Of a stretch of DNA of 64,000 nt, positions 24,880-33,777 are shown piece by piece. The DNA comes from Thalassobacillus devorans (GTDB taxonomy: Bacteria; Bacillota; Bacilli; Bacillales; Halobacillaceae). The stretch covers positions 583,384 to 647,383 of the forward strand of contig NZ_FXEH01000005.1 of the NCBI RefSeq assembly GCF_900176565.1, in the 5' to 3' direction. Within the stretch, counting starts at the first letter, position 1. Each line of letters begins with the position of its first letter. Position numbers and translations under genes: made by a program. A model generated the notes under the pieces. It saw only the letters and a program-made list of their open reading frames with translations, searched no databases and was not told the DNA's origin.

Positions 24880-26364
24880 TTATTTCAAGTTCACCCAAAC
24901 ACTTTTGACTTCTGTATAATTATCTAAGGCATAAGTGCCCATTTCACGGCCTATTCCTGATTGCTTATACCCCCCAAATGCAGCTGCAGGGCTTTCCTGG
25001 TTGGTGTCATTAATCCACACCGTTCCTGCCTTCAAACGACGAGCAACTTGGTGCCCGGTTCGAATATTTTCCGTCCAGACCGCTGCAGCCAGTCCATACT
25101 CGCTATCATTAGCACGGCGAACCGCTTCTTCCGTCGTGTCAAACGGCAGCACCACGACGACAGGGCCGAAGATTTCTTCCCTCGCAATCCGCATCTCGTC
25201 TTCTACATCTGCAAAAACAGTCGGCTGTACAAAATACCCTTTATCATATGCTCTTTCCCCGCCAGCTACAAGACGGGCTCCTTCTTCTTTTCCAATGCGT
25301 ATATAGTCAAGTACACGATCCCGTTGTTCTTCAGAAACAAGTGGACCCATTTCCGTACTTTCATCCATACCTGGTCCAAGCTTAGTAGCCTTGGCTCGTT
25401 CGGAGAGCTCCTCTACTACACGCTCGTAATGCTTGCGATGAACATAGACACGTGAAGTAGCACTGCAATTCTGTCCGTGGTTATACATAATGCCACCGAA
25501 AGCACCGTCTATGGCCTTTTCAATATCAGCATCTTCCAAAATCAAGTTCGGTGATTTTCCTCCTAATTCAAGCGTTACATGTCGGAGGTGGTCGGCTGAT
25601 TTTCGCATAATAGACTTTCCGACTGTAGTGGAACCGGTAAACGCAATCTTATCGATTTGTTTATGATTGACAATCGCCTCCCCAGCAACTTCACCAAATC
25701 CAGGCACAATATTGACGACCCCATCAGGGAAACCAGCTTCTTTGAACAGACGCGCCGCATACAGAAGAGAAAGTGGAGTCTGTTCTGCCGGTTTCAATAC
25801 AGATGTACATCCCGTTGCCAGTGCTGCCCCGAGCTTCCATGACGCCATAGACAATGGAAAGTTCCATGGAATAATCTGGCCGACCACTCCTACAGGTTCA
25901 TGCTCGGTGTAATTCAAATAATCTGGTGACAGTGGTGTTGTCTGACCAAGCACTTTGGTAGCCCATCCAGCATAATAGCGGAAATGTTCAATGGTGCCGT
26001 CAATATCATCTTCCAGTGCAACGGCGTATGGTTTCCCGTTATCCAAGGACTCAAGCTGGGCCAGCTCTTCTCTGTTTTGCTCCAATAAATCGGCAAACTT
26101 GTAGATAAGATGAGCACGATCAGCAGTAGCTATCGTAGACCATTCTCCATGCTCAAATGCTTGTCTTGCCGCCTGGACAGCCAGGTCAATATCTTCACTT
26201 TCAGCCTCACTTACTTTTGCAAGCACCTCTTCTGTCGCCGGATTATAGACGTTAAATGTTTTCCCACTTTTGGAAGGAGTATATGCGCCATTAATATACA
26301 ATTCAATATTCTTTTCCAAAAAAGCTTTCACCTTTGGTTTTAATTCAATATTAGATGTAATCAT
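24880..26364 (-). CDS. Aldehyde dehydrogenase, probably 2-oxoglutarate semialdehyde dehydrogenase
   Basis: A 494-residue NAD(P)-dependent aldehyde dehydrogenase. Seen are the cofactor segment PWNFPLSMASWKLGAALATG near 168, GSTTVGKSIM near 247, the general base Glu in LELGGKSPNL near 270 and the catalytic Cys in NHGQNCSATSR near 303, with GPVVVVLPFD near 405. In hydroxyproline breakdown this step oxidises 2,5-dioxopentanoate (alpha-ketoglutarate semialdehyde) to 2-oxoglutarate. Its start overlaps the deaminase gene by four bases, which strongly supports this role over a general betaine-aldehyde dehydrogenase, which it otherwise resembles. Confidence 0.88.
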   Translation of the reverse strand: MITSNIELKPKVKAFLEKNIELYINGAYTPSKSGKTFNVYNPATEEVLAKVSEAESEDIDLAVQAARQAFEHGEWSTIATADRAHLIYKFADLLEQNREELAQLESLDNGKPYAVALEDDIDGTIEHFRYYAGWATKVLGQTTPLSPDYLNYTEHEPVGVVGQIIPWNFPLSMASWKLGAALATGCTSVLKPAEQTPLSLLYAARLFKEAGFPDGVVNIVPGFGEVAGEAIVNHKQIDKIAFTGSTTVGKSIMRKSADHLRHVTLELGGKSPNLILEDADIEKAIDGAFGGIMYNHGQNCSATSRVYVHRKHYERVVEELSERAKATKLGPGMDESTEMGPLVSEEQRDRVLDYIRIGKEEGARLVAGGERAYDKGYFVQPTVFADVEDEMRIAREEIFGPVVVVLPFDTTEEAVRRANDSEYGLAAAVWTENIRTGHQVARRLKAGTVWINDTNQESPAAAFGGYKQSGIGREMGTYALDNYTEVKSVWVNLK

Positions 26365-27269
26365 TTAATCCCCTCCTGGTTAGCATTTGCTGTAAGCTGA
26401 TTTAGAATCTCCTGTAAAGTGGCATCTTCTTCTTCCGTCAGCGGCAGGCGCGGTCTTCTCGATGGACCACCTGCCAGCCCTTGCAGGTCCATGGCTCGTT
26501 TGACAATTTGCACATACTTTCCGGATCCTTCGATAAAGTTACATAACGGTAGAATCTGATCATACAACTCCCATGCGCGGTCAAGATTGTTCTCTTGCAC
26601 AGCGTTGTATAAATCAGTGACAAGTCTTGGAGCGATGTTTCCAGCTACAGAGATCCACCCGGTAGCCCCTACCAAAAAGGATTCTAGTGCCAAGTCATCC
26701 GACCCACAAAATGTGTTGAGATATCCTTTTCCTTGTTTGGCAATATCCCGAGCTTTGCGAATGTCCCCACTCGACTCTTTGATATGAGTAATGTTCTCCA
26801 CATCTCTGGCTACGTTTAATATCGTTTCTGTCCCAATATCGACCCCTGAGGTGAACGGGTTATTATAGATCATGATCGGGAATCGAACAGATTCCGCTAC
26901 CGCTTTAAAATGTTCATAAATCTCTTCATCTTTTGGATGAGCATAATAGGAGTTGATCAGTAAAGCTGCATCTGCCCCGGCAGCTTCCGCCTGTTGCGTG
27001 AACATAATCGCATCCTGCGTTGTTTCGGCAGCCGTGCCGACAACCAATGGAATACGGCCATTCACTTGTTCTACAGCTATTTCTGTAATCCTAAACTTTT
27101 CTTCTTTCGTTAAACTGACAAACTCCCCTGTACTGCCATTGACGACAATACCCGCAACACCTTGACGGATAAAATAATCAATATTTTCTCTTAGACCTTG
27201 TTCATTTACTTCTCCGTCTGCATACATCGGTGTGATTAATACCGGAAACGCACCTTCTAAATTTTTCAT
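26361..27269 (-). CDS. DapA-family lyase, probably 1-pyrroline-4-hydroxy-2-carboxylate deaminase
   Basis: A 302-residue DHDPS/N-acetylneuraminate lyase superfamily barrel. Visible are NGSTGEF (44-50), the catalytic Tyr135 in MIYNNPF, the Schiff-base Lys164 in HIKESSGD, and GATGWISVAGN near 204. Members of this family in hydroxyproline clusters convert 1-pyrroline-4-hydroxy-2-carboxylate to 2,5-dioxopentanoate and ammonia, the substrate of the adjacent aldehyde dehydrogenase. DHDPS itself is less likely, given the operon and the extended C-terminal part with the RPRLPL segment. Start follows AGAGGAGG. Confidence 0.88.
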   Translation of the reverse strand: MKNLEGAFPVLITPMYADGEVNEQGLRENIDYFIRQGVAGIVVNGSTGEFVSLTKEEKFRITEIAVEQVNGRIPLVVGTAAETTQDAIMFTQQAEAAGADAALLINSYYAHPKDEEIYEHFKAVAESVRFPIMIYNNPFTSGVDIGTETILNVARDVENITHIKESSGDIRKARDIAKQGKGYLNTFCGSDDLALESFLVGATGWISVAGNIAPRLVTDLYNAVQENNLDRAWELYDQILPLCNFIEGSGKYVQIVKRAMDLQGLAGGPSRRPRLPLTEEEDATLQEILNQLTANANQEGIK

Positions 27270-27290
27270 TATAAATTCCTCCTCTTTCCC

Positions 27291-28712
27291 TTAAGAATTG
27301 ATAGCTTTTTGTTCTTGCTTCGTATGGTCGATTTCTTTGGTATACCAGATGAATTTATTGGTAAAACCATAAACAAGTGAAATGATGACTACTAAAAAGT
27401 TGAACCATAAGAATGGAAGATACGTAAGCGTAGAAACGCCCAGCGTAGCTGCCATGAATACACCGCCATCAGACCAGGGAACCATCGGTGTTGTCACTGT
27501 TCCTCCGGCTTCTGTATTTCTCGATAATACCCGCCTGTCGATATGGAGCCGTTCATAGTTCTCCTCTGTAATTTTACTGGCCGTTATAATCGATACATAA
27601 GCAGCTCCGCCAAAGAAGTTACCGAAAAATCCCGACAGCATGGTGGTCAACGTTGTCTTCCCTGCATTGTTTGCCCAGGAAAGCATCGTCACACAAATCA
27701 TTTTTAGAATCCCGATTTTTTCCATTAATCCGCCTACCCCAAGGGCAAAAATAATGAGCACGATGACTCCTAGCATGAACTCAATTCCGCCTCGGTTCAG
27801 GAGGTTATCGATGAAAGCTACACCGGATTCGATATTGTTACCTGAATACAAGCTGTTAACGGCGTCCAGAAGAGGCATGTTTTGAAATAGGAATGCCCAA
27901 ATGGATCCGAGCAGCGCACCAAACAGAATGACTGGTATCGATGGTTTTTTCAGTGCCAATAGTGTAATGATAAGAACGGCGGGTATGATCATATACCAGG
28001 AAATGTTGAAGTACTCATTCAGCGAGACCATCGTCTGTTCTGCCTGACTCAAATCGCCGCTTTGGTCATGAGAGATAAACCCTGCGCTTAAGAAGAGCAC
28101 ACCGGCAACCACAAACGCTGGAGCACTGACATAAAGCATGGACTTAATATGCTCGATCAGGTTCACTTTAGAAAGAGAAGCAGTCATGACGGTCGTATCG
28201 GATAATGGTGACAACTTGTCCCCGACATAACAGCCCGAAATGACAGCTCCTGCAACTAAGGCAAGTGGAAAGCCAAAGCTTTCGCCGATCCCCATCATGG
28301 CAATTCCTGCTGTCCCTGCAGATCCGAACGATGTTCCCGTGGCTAAGGAAGTAATTGCACAAATGATGAAGGAAGCCATCAGGAAAATAGAAGGATCAAT
28401 GATCGATAATCCATAATAGATGATGCTCGGAACAACCCCGCCGGCAATCCACGTACCAATCAAAGCCCCGACAGAAATTAGGATAAGTACAGCTTCTAGC
28501 CCGTCATAGATGCCTTTCATTATCCCCTGCTGCATCTCCGCATAGTTGTATCCGATCTTGAGTCCAACCGCCATAATGACAAACCAGGTAGTCAATAAGG
28601 CTAATTGGATAGGGATGCCAAACTGTACCACGAACAAAAACATAATGACGATGAAAGAAACTAATACGAAGACGACCTCCGACAATTTGGGTAATCTTTT
28701 TTCGGTATCCAT
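27291..28712 (-). CDS. NhaC-family Na+/H+ antiporter-like carrier
   Basis: A 473-residue polytopic membrane protein of the NhaC family with about 11-12 hydrophobic spans. Characteristic segments include GTSFGSAGTAGIAMMGIGE near 146, SGCYVGDKLSPLSDTTVM near 178, and TEAGGTVTTPMVPWSDGG near 401. Close relatives include MleN (malate-lactate) and arginine/ornithine-type exchangers, so inside this catabolic operon it may carry hydroxyproline or a product rather than only sodium and protons. It lies between the deaminase gene and the epimerase-like genes and is preceded by a cre-like site. Confidence 0.88.
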   Translation of the reverse strand: MDTEKRLPKLSEVVFVLVSFIVIMFLFVVQFGIPIQLALLTTWFVIMAVGLKIGYNYAEMQQGIMKGIYDGLEAVLILISVGALIGTWIAGGVVPSIIYYGLSIIDPSIFLMASFIICAITSLATGTSFGSAGTAGIAMMGIGESFGFPLALVAGAVISGCYVGDKLSPLSDTTVMTASLSKVNLIEHIKSMLYVSAPAFVVAGVLFLSAGFISHDQSGDLSQAEQTMVSLNEYFNISWYMIIPAVLIITLLALKKPSIPVILFGALLGSIWAFLFQNMPLLDAVNSLYSGNNIESGVAFIDNLLNRGGIEFMLGVIVLIIFALGVGGLMEKIGILKMICVTMLSWANNAGKTTLTTMLSGFFGNFFGGAAYVSIITASKITEENYERLHIDRRVLSRNTEAGGTVTTPMVPWSDGGVFMAATLGVSTLTYLPFLWFNFLVVIISLVYGFTNKFIWYTKEIDHTKQEQKAINS

Positions 28713-28740
28713 GTGTCACTCTCCCTTTTTATAAATAATT

Positions 28741-28754
28741 AGCAATCGCTTTCA
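28741..28754 (-). promoter_or_regulatory. CcpA cre-like site inside the hydroxyproline operon
   Basis: On the minus strand TGAAAGCGATTGCT fits the cre consensus TGNNANCGNWNNCW at every fixed position. It lies in the 62-base gap upstream of the NhaC-type gene, so CcpA bound here could act as a roadblock within the operon. Confidence 0.5.
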
Positions 28755-28774
28755 CAAACCGGTAAAGAAAACAA

Positions 28775-29686
28775 TCACTTTAATAAGAAACCTTGGGCCA
28801 AAGGATCCGATTTGTCATACATAAATTGGTGCTCCCCCGTTACGAACGCCCGTGTCTGTATGGAAAAACGAACCGAAGAACCAGGCAGGCGACTTGCCTT
28901 TAGAAAACTTCCAAAAATACTGTAATTGACTAAATGCCGCAAGCTTTCACCTTCTTGAAGCAAAACAGTATAAATAGCAAATGTCGTATCGATGCCAGGT
29001 GACCGGACAATTGCACCTTCCAGGTCAAACGTTACCGAACGGACTTCCCCGTCCGAGCATCTTTCCAGTAAAACAATTCCTTGGACAGTTGAATCCTCTG
29101 GTAAACTTCCTGCTGTACGGCTCCCCCACTCAAGTATCGAATAATAATAGTCCATGGTAATAGAAGGAATCGATTCAGGCAGCGGGTAGACCAGGTAATG
29201 TCTCGACTCTTCAACAGCTACCGTATGATAATCCGGTTGTGATTCGACCAGCTGACACGGCCCACTCTCCACCGTCACCTGTTCCACTACATCTCCCTCA
29301 CATTCCGCCTGCACATCATAAACGCCATTACTGGTTTCCACTTGATAACTGCCATCTTTTTTTATGTCTAAATTCCCCATTTCCAGTAAGGCGGTTAACG
29401 TGGCCACCACTCCGCTGTAATTGAAGTGGCTATGATTTTCATGATTAACCAACAGCAATCCATAGTCCGCTGTCGCAGATGGGGTGACAATACAACCATT
29501 GATGGCACGATGGCCTCTCGGCTCATTTAATAACAGCGATCGCTCCTGTTCATACTTCTCCAGCAGTTTCTCATTCCTGGTTTGAAGATCTTGCGCATTC
29601 AGTTGCAGAGCGGAATGGACCACTATCCGGAATGTTTCCCCCGCCACATGGGTATCAATGGCGGCAAACATCTTTTCTACATTCAT
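28775..29686 (-). CDS. Proline racemase-family protein lacking both catalytic cysteines
   Basis: A 303-residue member of the proline racemase / hydroxyproline epimerase family, clear from AIDTHVAGETFR (9-20), LNEPRGHRAINGCIVTPS (53-70) and VRSPG (227-231). The two acid-base Cys of the family are missing: ungapped comparison with the true epimerase next door puts Asn89 (in FNYSG) at the first site and Gly231 (in RSPGID) at the second. Known subtypes have Cys/Cys, Ser/Cys or Cys/Thr. The frame is intact and the gene is well translated (AGAGGAGG), so it is either a different activity, a non-catalytic partner or a binding protein. It is 35 residues shorter than its neighbour. Confidence 0.85.
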   Translation of the reverse strand: MNVEKMFAAIDTHVAGETFRIVVHSALQLNAQDLQTRNEKLLEKYEQERSLLLNEPRGHRAINGCIVTPSATADYGLLLVNHENHSHFNYSGVVATLTALLEMGNLDIKKDGSYQVETSNGVYDVQAECEGDVVEQVTVESGPCQLVESQPDYHTVAVEESRHYLVYPLPESIPSITMDYYYSILEWGSRTAGSLPEDSTVQGIVLLERCSDGEVRSVTFDLEGAIVRSPGIDTTFAIYTVLLQEGESLRHLVNYSIFGSFLKASRLPGSSVRFSIQTRAFVTGEHQFMYDKSDPLAQGFLLK

Positions 29687-29700
29687 ACAAATCCTCCTCT

Positions 29701-30723
29701 CTAATGTCCTTCCATCGGTGGAATCATTAAATATCCTTCTTTCAATGGATCATTTTCCTGGTAAAAAAACCGGTGCATTCCCATCACCCAGGCAGAACCT
29801 GTCACCTCTGGCAGGACGGCAGGGTATTCTTTGATGGCTGTGGTTTCAAGAATTTGAGCTCGGAACAATGTCCCTACGATACTTTCGTAAACAAATGGCT
29901 CCCTTACCCCGATTTCGGAACGAGCGAATAGGGTTGCAAGCTTAGCAGAAGTACCTGTCCCGCATGGAGAACGATCGATCCCCCCGGGCGGCACCACGAC
30001 GGTATTCTTCAGGTCGGCCTCCGGGTGAACAGGATCTGTAAAAAATTCAATATGGGTCAATCCGTTAATAAAAGGAAATTCCGGATGAACCACTTCTTCT
30101 GTTTCATTGATAGCATTTCTGATTGCTATCGCTTTATTGACTATTTCTGAGGCACGATTGGTTGTTAATTCTAATCCTAATTTTCGTGCATCGATGATGC
30201 CGTAAAAATTGCCGCCATAAGCGATATCACATTCCACATGCCCGACTCCTTCCACATCAATCGCAATCGATTTCAGTAAAAAAGACGAGACATTATTAAA
30301 GGTGACATCGATCGCTTTTCGGTCTTTTACTTTAACTTTGGTTTTCACAAGACCAGCTGGAGTGTCCAAAGCAATATACGTATAAGGCTCCTTTACTTCC
30401 ACCATCCCTGCTTCAATTAAAGCTGTGCAAAAGCCGATCGTATCATGGCCGCACATCGGTAAATAACCGCCTGTCTCGATGTAAATGACACCAAAATCAG
30501 CATCGGGGTGACAGGCAGGCACCATGACCGCGCCGGACATGACATCGTGCCCCCGCGGTTCATTCATTAAAAACTTCCTAACCCAGTCCTCGTGTTCCTT
30601 CATATACAGCATTTTTTCTGACATCGTCTCGCCTTTTAATTCGGGAACACCGCTTAATACGGTTCTCGTCGGATTACCGCCTGTATGGGTATCAATAGTA
30701 GTAAACAACCGCTGGAAATTCAT
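29701..30723 (-). CDS. 4-hydroxyproline 2-epimerase (proline racemase family)
   Basis: A 340-residue epimerase that converts trans-4-hydroxy-L-proline to cis-4-hydroxy-D-proline. Both catalytic Cys are present: Cys91 in PMCGHDTIG and Cys254 in DRSPCGTGTS. Also seen are DTHTGGNPTR (11-20) and MNEPRGHDVMSGAV (53-66). Proline racemase is the alternative, but the following FAD oxidoreductase and the deaminase and semialdehyde dehydrogenase genes define a hydroxyproline route. The ATG overlaps the upstream stop (TAATG), so it is coupled to the oxidoreductase. Confidence 0.9.
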   Translation of the reverse strand: MNFQRLFTTIDTHTGGNPTRTVLSGVPELKGETMSEKMLYMKEHEDWVRKFLMNEPRGHDVMSGAVMVPACHPDADFGVIYIETGGYLPMCGHDTIGFCTALIEAGMVEVKEPYTYIALDTPAGLVKTKVKVKDRKAIDVTFNNVSSFLLKSIAIDVEGVGHVECDIAYGGNFYGIIDARKLGLELTTNRASEIVNKAIAIRNAINETEEVVHPEFPFINGLTHIEFFTDPVHPEADLKNTVVVPPGGIDRSPCGTGTSAKLATLFARSEIGVREPFVYESIVGTLFRAQILETTAIKEYPAVLPEVTGSAWVMGMHRFFYQENDPLKEGYLMIPPMEGH

Positions 30724-31898
30724 TAGTTTGTCACCCTTTCTTTGAAGCGGTCGTGGCGCAATGGTTCCATCGGGATGGACGTTTCTTTTCCTGAAATCAT
30801 CTCTTCCATTACTTTTCCAGTGATGGCAGCCAGGCTGATGCCATCTCCTTCATGACCAGCCGCTACATAAAATCCTGGTACTTCGTCTACGTGAGATATG
30901 ATCGGTAAATGATCTTCTGTCCACGGCCTGAGCCCGGCGTAAGTACGAATAACGGTCATATCGGCCATGCCAGGATAAAAGCGCATCGCCCTTTTCGCTA
31001 TACAGCGAGTCACTTCCTGATTCACCTTAAGATCAAAGCCGTTAAACTCCCTGCTGCTGCCAATCAAAAAATTCTGGCTTTCCGTCGGTTCAAATACGAG
31101 GGCTACGCCATATTGGTCCGTTAATGGATCAACGATCCGTTCCCCGCCAAACTTGGAAATCAGATAGCCTAACTCCATCACTTTTCTTAGACCAACCGGC
31201 TGTTCCCGCGAAGCGACGATCAATTGCCCTTTTCTTGGTTCAATCGGTATAGAAACCCCGAGCATCTCGCCAATTCTTGGCGCCCATACGCCTGCCGCAT
31301 TGACAACTTGATTGGCGGTCAAGGTTCCCTGATTGGTTTCAATGACGAAGCTGCCCGTTGCATCTTTGGAAACATTCTTCACTTCTGTTTTGGTATAGAT
31401 GTCTGCGCCTTGCCTGACTGCACCATCGAACATGGAATAGGTCAGCATATAGGGGTTCACTGTAGAATCTGTCTTGCATTCCAGCCCGCCATAGAGATCA
31501 TCTGCAAAATACCTGGATTCATTGCGCAAATCTTCCCGGTCCAGCATACAGAAGTCAAGCCCGGCAGCCTGCTGTTGATCCACCCATTGTTGAGCTGCCT
31601 CCAACTCCTGCTCGTTTTCACAAACAAGAATACTTCCGGGATTACGATATTCAAAGGAAATATCCAATTCCTCGTTCAATTGATGGACAAGCTCCTGGCT
31701 TTTTAATGACATCTGACTATCGAAACCAGGGTCTTTGTCGATCGCAAGGATATTTCCATCACAACGGGAAGAGGTACCGCTTGCCAGTTCATTTTTTTCA
31801 AGGACGGTGATGTTTATCCCTGATTTCGAACAGTAATAAGCAATTGCTGCCCCGATGATCCCTCCTCCAATAACGACCACATCATGATGACGTTTCAT
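30723..31898 (-). CDS. FAD-dependent D-amino acid oxidoreductase, probable D-hydroxyproline dehydrogenase subunit
   Basis: A 391-residue protein of the DAO/DadA family with an N-terminal FAD Rossmann motif VVIGGGIIGAAIAYYCSKSG (7-26), an Arg/Asn-rich substrate domain, and the C-terminal YVAAGHEGDGISLA near 350 that closes around FAD. It would oxidise cis-4-hydroxy-D-proline to 1-pyrroline-4-hydroxy-2-carboxylate. It resembles the catalytic beta-type subunit of multi-subunit dehydrogenases (LhpB type), and the other subunits appear at 33833-35647 in a divergent operon. It is the first gene of the minus-strand unit driven by the sigma-54 promoter at 31937. Confidence 0.88.
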   Translation of the reverse strand: MKRHHDVVVIGGGIIGAAIAYYCSKSGINITVLEKNELASGTSSRCDGNILAIDKDPGFDSQMSLKSQELVHQLNEELDISFEYRNPGSILVCENEQELEAAQQWVDQQQAAGLDFCMLDREDLRNESRYFADDLYGGLECKTDSTVNPYMLTYSMFDGAVRQGADIYTKTEVKNVSKDATGSFVIETNQGTLTANQVVNAAGVWAPRIGEMLGVSIPIEPRKGQLIVASREQPVGLRKVMELGYLISKFGGERIVDPLTDQYGVALVFEPTESQNFLIGSSREFNGFDLKVNQEVTRCIAKRAMRFYPGMADMTVIRTYAGLRPWTEDHLPIISHVDEVPGFYVAAGHEGDGISLAAITGKVMEEMISGKETSIPMEPLRHDRFKERVTN

Positions 31899-31936
31899 AA
31901 AATCCTCCCCTCTACAAACGTTTCAATAATAACTAA

Positions 31937-31952
31937 TGCAAAACGCGTGCCA
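31937..31952 (-). promoter_or_regulatory. Sigma-54 (-24/-12) promoter for the hydroxyproline operon
   Basis: On the minus strand TGGCACGCGTTTTGCA matches the sigma-54 consensus with exact spacing. It lies about 40 bases upstream of the FAD oxidoreductase start and directs the operon 31898 to 24880. Confidence 0.92.
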
Positions 31953-32058
31953 ACTTTAATCTTCCATATTTTCCGAATTTTCATTGAACAATAAAGAGAA
32001 CTGTGTAAAAATATTTTAAAAGTGTCAAATAAATTAAACATATCAGGAGGGAAGAATA

Positions 32059-33777
32059 ATGATTGCTGATGAGATTTCGATACAACCCATCATAAAAAAA
32101 TCATTTCTTTTTATAGTGGAAGAAAAAAGTGACGAAGAACTAAAACAACTGATTATGTCCTCTTCTGCAGCCAAAACCTTTATACGAAGAAATGAAAGCG
32201 TTTACGAAGTCAGTCTGGCAGGTGACAAAAAAACACTGCATTATCAGCACTGTACACCCATCCATGGGGAGGAATCATTCGAGGATATCATGACCTTTGT
32301 TTCTGATAATCACTGTCTTGTCATGATGGATGGAGACAATAACGTCACCGGCTTTGTGGAGCCATCAGATATCTGCCATCATTTGTTTAGGAAATATCAG
32401 CATTTACATGCCTATATCGACACTATCCTTCATACAACTGAAGAGTCCTGTACGGTGATCGACAAGAACCAACATGTTATCGGTTGGACGAAGGGAGCAG
32501 AGAAGCTCTTCTCCATGGAGCGAGAGCAAGTTATCCAAAAACCGATTACAGATTTTTTCAATCCGGAACACCTGGAGATCCTTAACACGTTAGAAAAAGG
32601 GACATCCGTTTATCATAGACAGCACATAGCCAGAGAAAACCAAGTGGTTTTAATTAACTCGAATCCTGTCTATTTCCAAGATGAAATCATTGGTGCAGTC
32701 GTTTCGGAAACAGATATCACCAGTCAAATAAAGTTGAATAACGAGCTATATAACGCCAGAGAGAAGTTGTTTCATCTAGAAAAAGAAGTGACAAAATTGA
32801 CAGCCTCCTCCGATCCTTTCCAACGTATCCGGGGGAGAAGCCCTGCCATGAAGAAGACGATCAATAAAATCAAAAAAGCTTCCTCCACTCAAACAGGGCT
32901 GTTGATTCAAGGGGAAAGCGGGGTCGGGAAAGAGTTATTTGCGAAGGCCGCCCACCATCTGCGCGAGGATAAAGACGCTCCATTCGTAGCTATTAATTGC
33001 GGTGCCATCCCCCATTCTCTATTTGAAAGTGAAATTTTCGGTTATGAGAGAGGAGCTTTTTCCGGTGCCGATTCCAAAGGGAAGAAAGGAAAAGCAGCAC
33101 TCGCAAAAGGAGGCACGCTTTTCCTTGATGAAATCGGTGAAATGCCGTTAGACATGCAAGTGAAAATCCTGCGACTGCTGCAGGAAAAGAAATTCTATCC
33201 TGTCGGAGGGACAAAGGAATTAGAAGTAGATTTTCGTGTGATCGCTGCTACCAACCGTGATTTGAAAAAGATGGTCGCAGAGAACGCGTTCCGTGATGAC
33301 CTTTATTACCGGTTGAATGTTGTCAGTATCGATATTCCACCGCTAAGGGAACGGCCCGAAGATATCATTGAATTAACCCATTATTTCTTACATGAGCTTT
33401 CCATTACCTACAACAGACCGATTCATGGGATTTCACAAAATGTCATGCAGTGCCTGCTCCACCATGACTGGCCTGGAAATATTCGAGAACTGAAAAATGT
33501 AGTGGAAAGACTTGTCGTTTTCTCAGAAGACGGAGAAATTAAAAAAGAGGATCTCCCTTTTGATTATGAAACACCTGCCATCCCTACGTCTGAGCTTTCC
33601 ACTTATAAAGGAACGGAGAGCCGTTCCCTGACGGAGCGACTGAACGAAGTAGAAAAGAAAATGATCATCAATGAATTAGAAAAAGTGGAAGGCAATAAGT
33701 TAGCATGTGCGAAAAACCTGCACATAACAAGAGCGACACTTTATAATCGCCTTAAAAAACTCGGGATCACTAATTAG
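32059..33777 (+). CDS. Sigma-54 dependent transcriptional activator (CBS/PAS-AAA+-Fis), PrdR-like
   Basis: A 572-residue enhancer-binding protein. The first 130 residues look like a CBS-pair-type sensory region (LIMSSSAAKTFIRR; CLVMMDGDNNVTGFVEPSDI). A PAS domain follows (about 125-230), then AAA+ with Walker A GESGVGKE near 293, sigma-54 loop GAFSGA near 331, Walker B GGTLFLDEIG near 352 and RLNVVSIDIPPLRERPEDI near 416, and a Fis-type helix-turn-helix KLACAKNLHITRATLYNRLK at the end. The layout matches activators of proline and hydroxyproline use. It sits between two divergent sigma-54 promoters and is the likely activator of both. Confidence 0.92.
   Translation: MIADEISIQPIIKKSFLFIVEEKSDEELKQLIMSSSAAKTFIRRNESVYEVSLAGDKKTLHYQHCTPIHGEESFEDIMTFVSDNHCLVMMDGDNNVTGFVEPSDICHHLFRKYQHLHAYIDTILHTTEESCTVIDKNQHVIGWTKGAEKLFSMEREQVIQKPITDFFNPEHLEILNTLEKGTSVYHRQHIARENQVVLINSNPVYFQDEIIGAVVSETDITSQIKLNNELYNAREKLFHLEKEVTKLTASSDPFQRIRGRSPAMKKTINKIKKASSTQTGLLIQGESGVGKELFAKAAHHLREDKDAPFVAINCGAIPHSLFESEIFGYERGAFSGADSKGKKGKAALAKGGTLFLDEIGEMPLDMQVKILRLLQEKKFYPVGGTKELEVDFRVIAATNRDLKKMVAENAFRDDLYYRLNVVSIDIPPLRERPEDIIELTHYFLHELSITYNRPIHGISQNVMQCLLHHDWPGNIRELKNVVERLVVFSEDGEIKKEDLPFDYETPAIPTSELSTYKGTESRSLTERLNEVEKKMIINELEKVEGNKLACAKNLHITRATLYNRLKKLGITN

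Noticed and set aside
28775-29686. Treating the cysteine-less epimerase paralogue as a pseudogene
   Set aside because: The frame is complete, the ribosome binding site is strong and the structural motifs are kept, so it is listed as a gene with unknown activity.
20981-32040. A shared ATGTTTAA motif near three of the sigma-54 promoters as a common activator site
   Set aside because: The motif is short and AT-rich, its distance to the -24 element varies, and at one promoter it is too close for an enhancer site. Chance similarity is likely.
32192-32206. cre-like ATGAAAGCGTTTACG within the sigma-54 activator gene
   Set aside because: It lies inside coding sequence about 135 bases after the start, and its codons read normally for the protein. 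A role is possible, but there is no supporting context.
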